A stretch of DNA of 64,000 nucleotides from Sycobia sp. Sy_11 (GCA_018907035.1 JACCIC010000001.1:2292501-2356500), one strand, 5' to 3'; shown: positions 51,919 through 64,000, counted from the stretch's first letter. Made by a program: numbers and translations. Notes: a model not told the origin generated them from the letters alone.

Positions 51919-53488
51919 CACAAAAAGATAAAAGAGAATGAACTTTCAAAAAGCGCGAATATTACAGTGTAGCCTTTATCTTAAATTGAGTTTTCATAGT
52001 GGAAAGAGTAGAAAAAAATTATTAAAATAAAGGTTTTTCAAATTAATCTTTAAAAAATAAAGATAAAAAAATTCAAAGAATATTTCCAACAAGAGTTGAA
52101 GATCTTATTGAAATACGTCATGTGTTACTTCTGCGGAGATGATTTGATGTCTGTTTTGATGATTCGTCGGCAATCCGGTTAAGAGCCCAGAATTATTAAT
52201 ACTTATTTTGGCTAATTTTAGGCGCAGAATAATTATTGTCCATTGCGTGGGGGGAGGGGCTTAAATTGAAAGTCAGCAATATATAGAGCATACAATTTGT
52301 AAGTTCGTAAAATCTATAAATTTTATACTAAAATACTCAAAATTGTTCGGTAAACAACGGTTGTTGTGGATTTTTCAAGAGTACCTACGATATTCGTAGT
52401 CAACATCGCAAAGAAAAAGGAAACATAAGTATACAACATTTTTAAAAAATCGAAGGTTGGCGCTCTTCGAGTGTTCACTCAATAATTTTAATATAAGAAC
52501 GTCCTTTTGAAGGGCGTGATATAAATAATTTGCTAATACTTGTATTTTGTCACATTTCCGTTTCTAATGATTTGCTAATCTCTTCAGGCTTTTATAAAAA
52601 AAAATTATTATCATGAGATAATGTAATGAATAATTTTAATAAATACTACAGAAATGTAATTAATAAATTTCTGTATAAAATTTTCCATTTACATAAATAT
52701 TAAAATCTACTTAACTTTTATAAAGAAATTGTATAAATTTAGTGATATCTTGTCATAATAATTCTTTTCATTAAAGTCTGTAAAAAATAACAAATTTAAT
52801 TAATTATTAAAACATTCCAAAATAAAACTATTCATAAATTATTTATTTCATGCCCTTCAGAAGAATCTTTTTCTTCTATTGGACAAATATTCTTTTTAGG
52901 CCATTGTTAATTTTATAATTGCGTAAGATTACATATTAAAAATTTCGGATACAAAAAATTTATTAAAATTTGTGTTTTTATAAATAAATGCAAAAAAGAA
53001 AATCATTAATACATTTCATTAATTCATTAATCATTAATAGATTTTAGAAGTGAAATTTAAATTCATGAGAAAAATAAATAATCTCATATTAATCTAAACA
53101 AACAAATATAAAACTATTGCAAGTGTAGTTTTACTTCTTAGAGATGAAGTAAAAGTCTCTTAATTTGATATTAAAACACCATTCTTACTAAAGATAATTA
53201 CAAGTTTTATTTAATAACTTTCATTTACTGTTTCTTTCTTATATGACATTTCAAATACATTTTAAAAAATACTAAATTTTATAAATATCGCATATGTAAC
53301 AATTTTTTAAGAATAATTTTAGTTTATTTATCAAAATAGGAATGAATATGAAGCATTTATATTTTGTGCTAAGCTAAAAAAATTTTATACTGTTTGGTTA
53401 TTACCTAATACAATAAATTAATTTTAAAAAAATAGTTTAAATTAAATCAAAAAATTAGTGAAAGCATTTCAAAAATAGTCAAAAAGTA

Positions 53489-53494
53489 TTTATT
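53489..53494 (-). terminator. Candidate poly(A) signal of SMPD4
   Basis: AATAAA on the minus strand, about 160 bases beyond the SMPD4 stop codon. AATAAA-like words are common in this AT-rich DNA, so it is only a candidate. Confidence 0.35.
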
Positions 53495-53651
53495 ATATTT
53501 AATTAATATCACTTCTATCATAGAAAAATATTTTGTCTTATTTAATTCATAAAAATTGTATAATATATACAATTATAAATATGCAAAAGGCCTTTAAGGT
53601 GTTATATCTTTTGCACTTTTCCAATATAAGAGAATGTTTCATTTACAATTT

Positions 53652-56600
53652 TCAATGTAATCTATATCCTTGCGAAATTCTTCTGGATAAATTCACATTA
53701 GTTTTACTAACCCAGGGTTCACAAACAGCTTTTAATAAGATATAAAATGACCAAGAAAAAAATAACACAGCAAGAAATGCAGCTGTACCGTAACTAAAAT
53801 AGAAAAATTTGAAATTGATTAAGAATTAAAAGTAAAAAAGTATCAATGCCTCAATGCATCAATATTTAAAACTCACCCTATTAACCAAAAAATAATCATT
53901 CCTAATGCAAGTCTACCTATAAAGTTGTAACTAGCAGCTGATCTTAAACTTATTTGAGGGGGTAATTGTTTTTCGTGACGAGAAGAAAATCCATTGTACG
54001 TTCTCTTTGGCAATTGTACAACAGTAGTTGGTGGTTTTAATATCTGACGGGTAATTTTACCAACAAAATCACGCCTTCCATAAGCTTCTGTTAATTCTTG
54101 TTGATACTATATATATAAAATTAAATAAATATATTGATTAAATACATGCTCAGTAAAAATATTGAATGAGTTATTAATTAAGTTATTCTTAGGGAATTTT
54201 AAAATCCAAACATTGTCATGTTTTAAAAAATAATCAAATCAGGATCTTTAAAAAGCTTTTTGAACCTTATAGATGCTATTAATTATTTTCTATGCAAAAC
54301 ATTTTTATTAAATATTTAACCTGAAATGGAAAACGATATTTTTGCCTTTGATGATCAATATTTTGTAAAGGTCTCATACAATCAGTTTGAACTTTGAAAT
54401 AAAGTAGATCTTTAGGGTTATGGAATTATGAAGCAACCTTTATTACTTTTTGCAATAACTGAATAATTTAGGTTCATATTATAAGATTTTATAGTTTTTG
54501 TTGCCTGATTTCATATTCTTATAAAAATGAATAGTTTTTAAATAAGAAGTCAACGTTAGTAAGAGCAAAAATATCTGTTTCCATTCAAATTCAAATAACT
54601 CAGGACAAAATTGAGGTAGAAAACCGAAAAAAACAAATTAAAGCTAAACAATGATAAAACTAGAATGCCTACGGTTACTTAGTCACAAAATTTTTTTTGA
54701 AGAACCTGCAGATCCCAATAAAAAAAAGAAAATATTTTTTTTTAATGTCTCGCTTTTTTTTACTTTTTATAGAGTAATCACAGCTGATTAATAATGGTAG
54801 GCAAAATATTTGAAAATTAGAAATATTAAGCTTTCAAAAGCTTTTTTGAAGAATTCTGATTCAATCATTGTTTCAATACACATTATCAAAATCGTTAAAA
54901 ACTTTATTTTTTTAAATTTTTTCTCCTTAATTTTTTTACTAAGAATAATTAAGATAAGTAACAATATTAAATAGCATGCTAAAATTCTAATAAAATTTGA
55001 AAATATAAATAATAATTGAAATATATTTCTAATTTATAATTCAATATCATACAATTCCATCTCAAAGAAAACAACAATATGATACATTTTAAAATTATAT
55101 ACTAAATTATTTTAAAAGAATTCAATATAATATTTACCTTACTATTAATTAAACTACAAAGCTTGTAAAATAATTTGACTAGAAAAGCACTTTCATAGCT
55201 ACGAACTGGCTGCAATTCGGGATCACCCATATATTCTATATATCGACAATTTTGACGACCATCCTGAATTAGAACAAAAACGCCCGGTCTACTTGAATCC
55301 AAACTCGAATCCTGCTAAAAACATTACTTTGTTTATTAAGAATCATGTACTTATTTTATTACAGAGTCCTTCTTATTGTTAGCTTTGTTAAGTTAGTTTT
55401 TTACAATTAAATTAATCTCATATAAAATAATCTAAAAATTAAGATCTAGTAACAATAGTATCAGTATTAGATAAACATATCAATAAATATTATTTTTTTC
55501 AAGAAATAATTGCCAAAAATTTGATTAAACACAATAAAATACTAATATTAACTAATTATTTTCCTCCAAAATAATTAATTAGTTAATACAGTTTAATATT
55601 GAAATTGAAATCATATTTTATATAATCACAAAAATTTACAAAGTATTTTCATTGCGTAATTTTGTTTAAGCTAATGAATTAATATATGTTATAATGCTAT
55701 AAGCCACCTTAATTTCATACAAATATATATATATATATAAAGTTGACTACTTATTTAGCAACTGAAAATATTAAAAGAAAAAAGATGTTAAATTTAACAA
55801 TGTATTACCAGTACATATTGATTACTTGATGTTGCCTAATTCTTATTATATAACTCTACAGATATTTTATGTGAATATATAAATTAAGCTATTAAATAGC
55901 ATATAATAATTTACATTAGTTAATTATAAAAAACTTTAAAAATAAATAATTTAAAACTCTTATTGCACATCTCTACGTTTTAGTTCATATTTAGGATATT
56001 TTTATTATTTAAAAAAATATTTTAAGAAACTTTTTGTTTTTGAGCAGTCGTTGGTTCAGAAGATAAAGGCATCAGATAAAGACATCAGTTTGTTTACTAT
56101 CGTTAAATATAGAACTTTACTTGCCGAAGCTTTTCGATGGCCCGAGTTCGAACACAATGACCGAATTTTTTGGAGGGACTTTACAAAACAACATCTATCC
56201 GATTTTTCGGTGGTGAAAATTGAGCTCAATATATGTATATTCTTCAATAAAAGGATTATTTAAATCCTAGTTATCTAAAGTCCTTTAAAATATAATTGAA
56301 AAATAAGTAATATGTATAGGAATGAAATGTCAAGGTTTAAAGAATAAAAAATTGTTTTTTAAAAACTTCAAGTTACAAAAGAATGACCTGGTGTCTTCTT
56401 ATTGTTCAGAATATATTTAAGTATTTAATAATTAAAATACATATAAAAATTTTAATTGTTAAAAATTGTTTACATTAATAAGAAAAACCAAGGACACATA
56501 AATTCTTTTTCCAAGATCTACAGTTCTTAGTTATATCATATATTTTCCCATGCATAATGTAGTAGAGAATCAGTAATTTAAAAGTTTAAATAGTAAATGA

Positions 56601-59600
56601 AAAGAATAAATTCCATCAGTATTCATAAATAAAAAAAAATTCAAACATTTTTCAATAACAAAATACGGTCGTAAAATTAAAAAAAAAAGATATAATTAGA
56701 AATTAATTTTAACATTACCTTAAAATTACGCAATAAAAATCTTGTTAAAAATATTTTAATCGTGTGGAAGAAACCCCGGTTGAAGGTTTTTCGCTTTGAC
56801 GATTTGGAGCGCGACTTCATGCTTGTATTAACTTACTTGTGACTGATTGCAGAATGAAGTTGACAGAATACTCTCATGATACTCTTGATCAGCAACTATG
56901 GCCGACTGAGGGATTTCGTCCATATTTACCTGAAAAATTGAGCAGGTATATAAAATTCAAGGTCCTTTTCTACCTTTTATGGGATTTTTGTCAAACAACG
57001 TAGATGGATTAATACCTGACTTACCTGGAAAATCTCTATCAGTTGTTGTTGTACGTTTGCAAGGAAAACTGGCACCCGCTTACGGTCTTCCAAACTAATA
57101 TCGTCTGATGAATTATCCATGCCGTTGAAAAACTCCCAAAGGGATATAAGAAAACGCCTACCGGTACGCCTCTTTTCCAAAGCTTCCACCAAACTCGTAG
57201 AAGTCAGATGCGCCTGCTTTATTGTGCTCAAAAAGCATATTACCTGCAATTTATATATATATAAACTTTTAAATCCTGTTTTATGATGGTGTATAGATAG
57301 GTAGATCTGCAGGTAAATCAATAAGTTATGCGTTTCCTTTGGAAATTTCCTCGCGTGTTTAAAATTCGGAATCGAGGCCTACGATGGCTCGATCGCCAGA
57401 GCGAGGGACTAGTAACTTGGTGATCCGAGTTCAAATCCCGATCTCGGCCGATTGACACAAGCACCGCTGTAATAATTTACACGTGCTTTGTTCACAAACA
57501 CATCGTAGACCTCCGTCGCTGATTAGCACCGGTATTTGGAAGCATAAATAGTGCGACGTTAAATAACATAAAAAAAAAAAAATTCGGCATATACCACATT
57601 TAATTATCTTAACAATAAATTAATAAAATGTTTATAATAAATTTATTTACTTTAATTTAGCTACTGTTTTATAAAAACATTTAGTAACGCATAAAGTCTA
57701 CGTTGATAACATTTAGTATAGTAATTTTTTTAGTCACCTGTGAAATAGTAGTGGTAGAAAACATAGGTGTATACTGATAACTAGGTCCTTCGAATTCAAG
57801 AATTTGTTGTCGCACTGTACCCGTCCACTGATTAGTCGAACGATTTCGCGTTAATGCTACATCATCTATGCAATTTTCAACCTCCAATAAAATTTTTGCT
57901 AAATGTGGTTGAGAAAATACCTAAAAATTTCGTATTTTGTCAAGGCTATTTGATAAATGAGAATCGTTTAAATGTAAACTACCATCCATACTATTATAAC
58001 CATACCTTTGTTACTCTGAATAACATGTGTGCGTTTTTTGGAGCAACAAGATCAGTTCTCATAAAACGAGGTAACAATTGCTGAAAAATTGCTGTGTAAG
58101 CTAATAAATTATTAGCAACAAAAGATGTCCATTTATTAGGATCATGAATTTTTCCTCTTTCTTCTTCCTCAACTTTTCTAAAATAATAAAGGAAGTTCGA
58201 AAGTTTGAATAATTTAGCAGCATTATTATTTATTAATTATAGAATGATAGATGAAAAATAATAACCCTTGTTTTGTATATGACAGTCCTTGAATATACCT
58301 CCAAGGTTGTATAAAACTTAACCAAGCTTCTAAAATTAATCTAAAGGAACTATCAAGTGGCCAATGATGAATGGCTTTTCTAAGGAAAGTATAAATTTTC
58401 CCTTGTACAGAAGGAAGAATTACTCTATAAAAAAAATAATTCTTGATTATATAAATAAAATGTTCCAATTAAAATGCATGAAAAATAAATATTTATTTTA
58501 CCTTTTTAATTCATCCATGGCACTTTTATCTCCAATAGTACTGTTTGCAAATTCATGTAGGGTTTTAATAAATGTTCTAACAAGTCGGATATGTTCTCCA
58601 GTATGAATGCTATGCTGCAATAATTAATGCTTTTAAATATTTGGAACATAAAATAACATAATATTACAATTTTCATTTTAATTGTTAATTTGAGACTTGA
58701 AGAAGTAAGTAACGGAGTAGAGGATTCAATAAATAATTTTTTAGATTTAAAATAAGAGATAATAAATAATCATAATAAAAAGCTTATTAAAAACAATACA
58801 ATACCCTTCGTGGTAATGCACAGGAAATTTGTGAATTTCTATTTGGTGAAAATTGTTCCTCCTCTGTATATTCAAGCCAAAAATCAAGAAAAACCTGTAC
58901 AATTGTTTCACTTCGCCAAACTTGAGGTAAACATTGTTGCTGTGGTACGGCAGAATTAGGACTAGTTGAATTAGGAGATAGAATTGTGGCTCTCAAAAGA
59001 CGAGTAGTTTGTAATCTAATAGGTTGATTCAGTTAATATTATAATATGATAGAAATATGTACAAACACTGCTAAATAAATAATGAATTACTACTAAACCT
59101 TTTTGAATCTATTGATTGCATCAGTTTTCTAGGTGGAGTTTGTTTAACATACGGTGCAATAATAGGCAATACTGGTGAATTATCTTTTGGTAAAAAGTGG
59201 AAGAGATAAGAATTAGCAAGCTCAACATAAACAGTTTCCCAGTTCATCCATACATTCTCTTGCTGTTGAATTTGCAACCATGGATTTGTTAAATGATATG
59301 CAAAATGAAAAATATAATACTCAAAAGGATATGCAAAGTGTTAAGAAAAATATTTGGAACACTCTAGATGGAACATAAACAAAAAGATTAAGTTCAAATA
59401 CCAGATTATCCAGTAAAACTATGTTTTATGTTAAAATATAATTAACTATATCTATAAATATAAATAAAATATTTCTAATTTATAGGAAAAAATTTATCTA
59501 GTTTTTAAAAAGGATACTCATAGACAGTACTGTTGGAAGACGAGTATAATAATCATCTTTAAGCTTATCTGAATAAAATGGAGGAATTATTCCTTCTTCT

Positions 59601-60336
59601 AGCATACGTCGAATTTTTGACTGGAAATTATTATATCATTTATTATCAATGAACATATAATATTTCTCAGTCGTGTTATACATACAGGTAAATAAGATAC
59701 TGGGAAGTTGTACTTTAAATAGCAATCTGGAAGTAACTTATAACACAGAGAAAATATTGGACCCTGTGGACTTAAAAAGTTACATAGCACCTCGTATTCT
59801 TGAGGATATTTCTTCAAAGTTATCGAATGAAGATTCCATCCTATACCATCTGAGATTCCAAATAAGGAATCTATTAGTACTGGAAAGACATGTTGTAATT
59901 CAGTTGTACTTAATTCGTCAATTAATGTAGCAAGCTCTCTGCATCTTTGAACAAGTGGTAAACTTAAGTAAGTTTGAACTCTTCCCTAAAATAAAATTTA
60001 TGTTTGAGAGATATGTCTTTGAATTATTATTAAAATTAATAGTTTCAAACATCGAAATTAGAGTACTTCTACATCAACTTTTATTAAATTCAATACAAAA
60101 AACATTTTTATGGAAATTAAATTTTACAAGTACATTTTTATTCAAACTAAAAACATTTTGTTAATATACATAATTAACTACAATGATAGACGTCATTATA
60201 GTTATTAATGACAAAATCCATTATTACAGAGTAAAAACTATTTTTCTAAGCATAAAATTAAAAATCATCGAAATAAATTATTAATTACCGTTACAACCTC
60301 AGCTGAAGTAGTCATAATGATTTTCTTTTCATTCAT
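53652..60336 (-). CDS. SMPD4: SMPD4 orthologue: sphingomyelin phosphodiesterase 4 (neutral sphingomyelinase 3), 14 exons
   Basis: Family knowledge: SMPD4 is a tail-anchored protein of the ER and nuclear envelope that cleaves sphingomyelin to ceramide and phosphocholine and associates with nuclear pores. It is unrelated to DNase-I-like sphingomyelinases. Exons read from the sequence, 5' to 3': 60289-60336, 59686-59985, 59518-59620, 59099-59330, 58805-59015, 58502-58614, 58299-58424, 58006-58177, 57738-57920, 57025-57243, 56837-56929, 55138-55314, 53877-54106, 53652-53793. They join in phase to 2349 bases, giving 782 residues plus stop. Human-like blocks: FPVSYLP (110-116), NPFEYYIF (151-158), WRSET (261-265), HWPLDSSF (356-363), MRTDLV (417-422), [12 protein letters not shown] (630-641). 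Residues about 721-757 are strongly hydrophobic, as expected for the C-terminal anchor. The human protein is somewhat longer. Every intron is GT-AG except the third (59331-59517). Exon 11 is the least conserved and least certain. The ATG lies just after a possible acceptor (tttgtacag), so a 5'UTR intron may precede it. Confidence 0.95.
57370..57577 (+). mobile_element. tRNA-derived SINE, best copy (inside SMPD4 intron 9)
   Basis: The head has pol III promoter boxes: A-box-like tggctcgatcgcc and B-box-like gagttcaaatccc, about 40 bases apart. The body (caccgctgtaataatttacacg ... ctccgtcgctgattagcacc) ends gcgacgttaaataacat plus poly(A). It is flanked by a near-identical short duplication, aaaattcgg, on both sides (57361-57369 and about 57578-57586). 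It sits between SMPD4 exons 10 and 9. Other copies are listed separately. Confidence 0.8.
59331..59517 (-). other. U12-type (minor spliceosome) intron 3 of SMPD4 with a non-AG 3' end
   Basis: The donor reads A|GTATCCTTTTT, an exact match to the U12 GT-type donor consensus. Near the 3' end stands TTTCTTAAC, close to the U12 branch-point consensus (TCCTTAAC), about ten bases before the junction. The conserved reading (ATG A + AT CCT TTT GAG, giving M-N-P-F-E) forces the intron to end in GCAT, so its terminal pair is AT. No AG within reach keeps both the frame and the NPFEYYIF block. A single T-to-G change would make a normal CAG, so a polymorphism or sequence error is possible. Confidence 0.7.
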
Positions 60337-60389
60337 ACAATTTTCTGTACAAAAATAATAAACTTTAACCAAAAAAGACTTAACCTTAT

Positions 60390-60560
60390 TCTTATTTATA
60401 CATGCGCCATAATATAGCAACTAAAAATAAAACTGATCAACTGATTTTTCAAGATAAAAAGCTTTACTGCGCAAACGCAGAGTATCTGATGCGCAACAAC
60501 AAATGCGCATCTGCGTAGTCTTTAATGATCTATATATACTGATACCTCTACATTACCTCC
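60390..60560 (-). promoter_or_regulatory. Probable SMPD4 promoter / 5'UTR region
   Basis: The stretch just upstream of the SMPD4 ATG is richer in GC than its surroundings and has repeated GCGCA-type elements: gcgcaaacgcag, gatgcgcaac and atgcgcatctgcg. The last resembles the NRF-1-type palindrome (TGCGCA-GCGCA) seen at housekeeping promoters. There is no clear TATA box in the right place. Assignment rests on position and motif only. Confidence 0.35.
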
Positions 60561-60569
60561 CGTAAACAA

Positions 60570-62700
60570 TACAAAATTTACAACTGTTGTTATGATAGAT
60601 TTTATCAGATTTACATTACGTTATCAATGTTATAACAAATAATATGACGACTACTATATGATGTGCTTTGATGCAATCGATGATCTGCAATGATCCTGCT
60701 CTTGTGAATGCAAACATATGTAGTTCAGATATTCAACATAGAACGAATATTTTTTACCGATGATATTTCATTTGTCAACGCATCATCAAAACGACAATAA
60801 TTATGATACAAATATTAACTGAAAATGATTATTCTGCAGACTCTTAAATATAATGATGAGCCAAAATGTAAACCCATTTTGTAAAAAAAGATGAAGTTTT
60901 TAAAAAATATTTTTTTTATCTAATTTTTATTTATTATATAACTTGTGTAATAAATAAATATCATAAAACTTAAGTGATATTTTTAAAAAACTACCGTTAG
61001 CTATATGGGTAAATAGTTCGATCAATTGTTGTTTCAATTTCAAATACAATATAAAATAGAGGTATATATACCGCTCTGTTTCCTTTCGTATTAAGCTCTA
61101 ACGAAAAGCTGTAGGCATTAAAAATTGAGAATATAATAATAAAGTAATAGAATCATAGGTTATAGCATTTATATGCACAATACATAGTATATATAAAAAT
61201 CCTTTTGTTTGGGTCTTTCCGCGAATACAAAATCTACGTAAATGATTAATTGCTACCAAATATATATTTATTACACCCATAATAAAATATATGCTTATAT
61301 TGTGCCATATAAAATATATGTCGAATCATAATTTAATTTCGTATTTATATGTAAGATTATATATACTACTGTAAGTCTCGCTATACAACTTCAATCTGAT
61401 AATCTACAAATAAATTACAAATATATAGCAGGAACTGTTTATATACTGTTTTGAAATTACGACAATATTTTTTGTTTGAGTAATATATATAATTTCAAGA
61501 CTTTTTAAGCATCTAATTTAAATTATGCCAATATCTAAAAAACAAATACAAAATCTTTTAAAATTAAAACTTTTGTAACATTGTATTTTTTTTGTAGCTT
61601 TTGTAAATTTGTATAATACAGTGTGGATTATTAGGTGTATTTTTGTCTAAGAATTTACTATATGGACTAAATAAAAAAATTTAATGTTAAAGAAGATAGA
61701 AATTGCGTACTTATGTAATTCAAATATTTTTATATTAAATTTTTATTTTTATATAATTATAATCGACAATAACGTAAAATTATATATTATATAAAATTAT
61801 TACTTGAATTGTGAAAATAAAGATTGCGCGATTGATATTTATATATCAATCATATTTATATATCAAATGATTTACATAAATCATTTGATTTAGTAATTTC
61901 GATTTATTTTCTCACTTATTTTGATTAATCTCCTGACACTTCGACCAGAATTGTCAGTAATCTCTTAAGACTTATAATAATACGAGAATCATACAATATA
62001 TAAAATTAAAGAAATTGTTCAAAAATTAACTTCTCATTTGTTGGGAAGTTTGTTGGTAATCCATAAATTGGTTTAAGCCGTAATATATATACGTACATAT
62101 TAAATGACTAAAATTGAAGTTAATTTTTAAGCAGTGTTATATAGAGTATAAACTATAAAATATTTAAATAATTATTATTTATTACAGAGTATTATATGTC
62201 AAGTACATTTAAAATAAATACTATAAAAATACAGTTGAAATTTTTGCTTATATATATATATATATTGTTATAAATCATTTAAAATAATTTATAATTTCAT
62301 AATGCTAAAGAAATCGTTTGAATAAGTAAATACTTAAAAAATTGTTGTTAAACACAAATTTTCTTTAAAAACTTTCATTTAAAATTAAACCTTACACAAT
62401 TTATAACTTACAATTAAAACTTGGTGTAAAATTGAGCTTAAAATTAAATTTATTTAAATCACAAAATGATATTGAAAAACATTTTATTATTAGGAGGGTG
62501 TAAAAAAGAACATCGACAACAAACTATTTTGTACGACAAGATTATTTATTAATTCGATATTTGTACCCATTTGCGAGAGTGAGAGAGACGACGAGATTAT
62601 CGTGATGAGGGCGAGCGTCCCCTTACGAAAGGAAGCCCAAACGTCGCATCGCAAAGGAAATGGCGCTGAGTACGTGTGTGCAGGGAAGGAGTTGAAAATT
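60570..62700. other. AT-rich intergenic stretch upstream of SMPD4
   Basis: No splice-supported exon, RNA gene or mobile element recognised. Confidence 0.45.
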
Positions 62701-62879
62701 TGTCCAATTTCAAATTGTTTTTTTGTAAAAAAAAACCGGCGTATCTCGCAACCAGAGTAGAGATTTTTCTTCGATATAATAAAAGTAGACAGTGTCATCA
62801 AAAGAGCCACGGATCCATGCTCTCGCTGCCCACGTGACTTGCGGTACGTCAGCGGAAAAAAATAAAGGGGAAAAGTATA

Positions 62880-63183
62880 AGAAAAAAAAAATAAAAAAGT
62901 CCATGATAAATGATTCGCGCTCCTGCGCCGCCACCATCAACGGCATCAGCGACAGCGAAGCAGCAACCAGCAGCAACAGCAGCAGCAGAGCAGTAGGCTG
63001 CATTATAGAGGCACATCAGAATTGAGCCTTGGCTCGGTCGTAGCGCTGAGAACAGCCAACTGAGCCAACAACAAAAAAACAACGGGCGTATCATCGCAGA
63101 CATCTAACCAGCAGCCGCAGAGCAGAGCCTTCTCGCGTCGTCTCTTTAATTGCTCTTCGGTCGTCGTCGTCGTCCGCATAAAA
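62880..63183 (+). promoter_or_regulatory. GC- and CAG-rich promoter / 5'UTR-like island
   Basis: A GC-rich block within AT-rich DNA, with runs of cagcaac/cagcag (about 62956-62990), a gtcgtcgtcgtcgtc run near 63160 and ccgcagagcag repeats. It leads straight into the ATG at 63184. The composition is typical of insect 5'UTRs of regulated genes. No TATA box or initiator could be fixed. Confidence 0.35.
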
Positions 63184-63213
63184 ATGGCCTCGGCTTGTAG
63201 GTCGGCGAAAACG
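63184..63213 (+). CDS. Possible first coding exon (MASACRSAKT) of a plus-strand gene
   Basis: ATG in good context (ataaaaATGGCC), ten codons, then a consensus donor AAAACG|gtaagt. Upstream (62880-63180) lies GC-rich, CAG-rich sequence typical of insect 5'UTRs. The gene would run off the right edge with a long first intron that contains the minus-strand exon at 63481-63628. A competing minus-strand exon may cover the same bases, so both are tentative. Confidence 0.35.
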
Positions 63214-63480
63214 GTAAGTACGACGTCCATTTCCATCTGTAAAATATAAATCGAGACCAGAGTTACGAGCGTGCTTTCATTCCATGGTATCGCCGTATAT
63301 ATTAATTTAGCCCGATGTGCTGGAGTCAGAAAGGGGGGGGGGCGAAGCTCGCGTACTCCCTCCCCCTTTTTTCTGCACAATGATAAGCGTTGCCCCATCG
63401 GCGTTGCGGCGACGGTGGCAGCGGTATTATAATTTCTATTATAATGCACGCCTGACTCTTTTATATTATATATATCTTAC

Positions 63481-63628
63481 CGTCTCAGTAAATTCATCCC
63501 GAAGGGCAGATCAAAGGTGCTCGGTACGTATTCGGCATTTTTGCCGTCAGCGCTGTCATCCTCCTGGACGTCGAAGTTCAGTTCCATTTGGTTCGCCCAG
63601 GCATCCAGACCCCTCTCTTCGTTCGTTC
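63481..63628 (-). CDS. Internal coding exon of an unidentified gene (minus strand)
   Basis: A 148-base open stretch bounded by a consensus acceptor (aaaattcag) and donor (CG|gtaaga). It begins and ends in phase 2. It encodes an acidic, ordinary-looking segment that contains NEERGLDAWANQMELNF, DVQEDDSADGK and VPSTFDLPFGMNLLR. The opposite strand reads as an arginine/serine-rich shadow, which favours the minus strand. It follows in phase from the partial exon at 63977-64000. I do not recognise the protein. The next exon downstream is unclear; one option starts at 63236 and stops at 63146. Confidence 0.6.
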
Positions 63629-63976
63629 CTGAATTTTGTTTTATTTTATTTTTTTACATTATATGAAAAATTTTATGGGAAATAGGTAGGATTGGTATTT
63701 GTTAGAATGGATTCTAATTTGTTTTATCATAAAAATTTAAAACGTGTTAATATTTAAGTTTTTCTATTGTTACTTTCATTAAGATATTCAATAAATGTTT
63801 TTTACTCTAAAACTTCAGTGCTTCTAATAACTTGTAAGAATAAAAAAATGATTTTTTATATTAATTACAGTGCGTGCAGTAAATATCTTCTTCCAAAGTA
63901 AATTCAAATATGTGCAATTATTGTTTTAAATTATCTCAAGATATTAAAAATATACTTTCATAACTAGTTTACATAC

Positions 63977-64000
63977 CTGGTATTAAATTGTCTAATAGAC
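63977..64000 (-). CDS. Partial upstream exon of the same unidentified gene, cut by the window edge
   Basis: The last bases of the window read on the minus strand as codons for LLDNLIP plus a G, then the donor gtatgt. This joins in phase to the exon at 63481-63628 (P-G-T-N-E-E). The exon continues beyond the window. Confidence 0.5.

Noticed and set aside
56051..56263. 70-codon plus-strand frame with an antisense partner
   Set aside because: It lies inside SMPD4 intron 11 with no splice support. A B-box-like gagttcgaacacaat here lacks an A box and cloverleaf.
62710..63003. Minus-strand 97-codon frame starting MQPTALLLLLLLVAASLS, like a signal peptide
   Set aside because: The leucine/alanine run comes from a CAG/CTG-type repeat, and the later phenylalanine run from an A-rich tract. 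No splice or poly(A) support.
63003..63449. 148-codon minus-strand frame read through as one exon
   Set aside because: It crosses a good acceptor (tattttacag) and GC-rich 5'UTR-like DNA. The middle reads as low-complexity threonine and arginine runs.

Overview
This window looks like nuclear DNA of an insect, most probably a hymenopteran such as a parasitoid wasp. The order is inferred, not shown. The DNA is AT-rich and crowded with long TA, CT, CA and GA microsatellites. Genes are spliced with short introns. Transposon remnants are of arthropod types (mariner, R2-clade non-LTR, a tRNA-derived SINE, a foldback MITE). There are no operons, ribosome binding sites, CRISPR arrays or rRNA genes. 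Most open frames here are chance frames; I kept those with splice signals, a signal peptide or a recognisable family.

Layout. 1-4400 is AT-rich, with one SINE copy, a GC-rich promoter-like island at 2880-3170 and an unidentified decayed frame on the minus strand at about 3755-4420. A dead mariner transposase lies at about 5000-5960 (minus). 6-13.8 kb is gene-poor. A two-exon gene for a secreted, cysteine-rich 381-residue protein of unknown family sits at 13890-15408 (plus), followed by what may be a decayed relative at 16.3-16.7 kb and a non-LTR remnant near 17.5 kb. A four-exon gene at 29392-30798 (minus) encodes a secreted 173-residue protein that resembles the insect DUF1091/MD-2-like group. 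An R2-clade retrotransposon corpse lies at 39.25-40.87 kb, and a GC-rich promoter-like island at 42.7-43.1 kb. A possible 57-residue spliced microprotein is at 45663-45901. The 48.8-57.6 kb stretch holds a foldback MITE and three more SINE copies or pieces.

The firmest gene is the SMPD4 orthologue (neutral sphingomyelinase 3) on the minus strand at 53652-60336. I resolved it into 14 exons that give an uninterrupted 782-residue protein. Its third intron has the minor-spliceosome (U12) donor and branch-point signals but ends in AT instead of AG; this is the most unusual single observation. At the right edge (63.1-64 kb) two minus-strand coding exons of an unidentified gene face a plausible plus-strand first exon, so the two strands compete there.

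The genes show no common pathway. SMPD4 is a housekeeping membrane-lipid and nuclear-envelope protein, while the two secreted-protein genes are probably tissue-specific.
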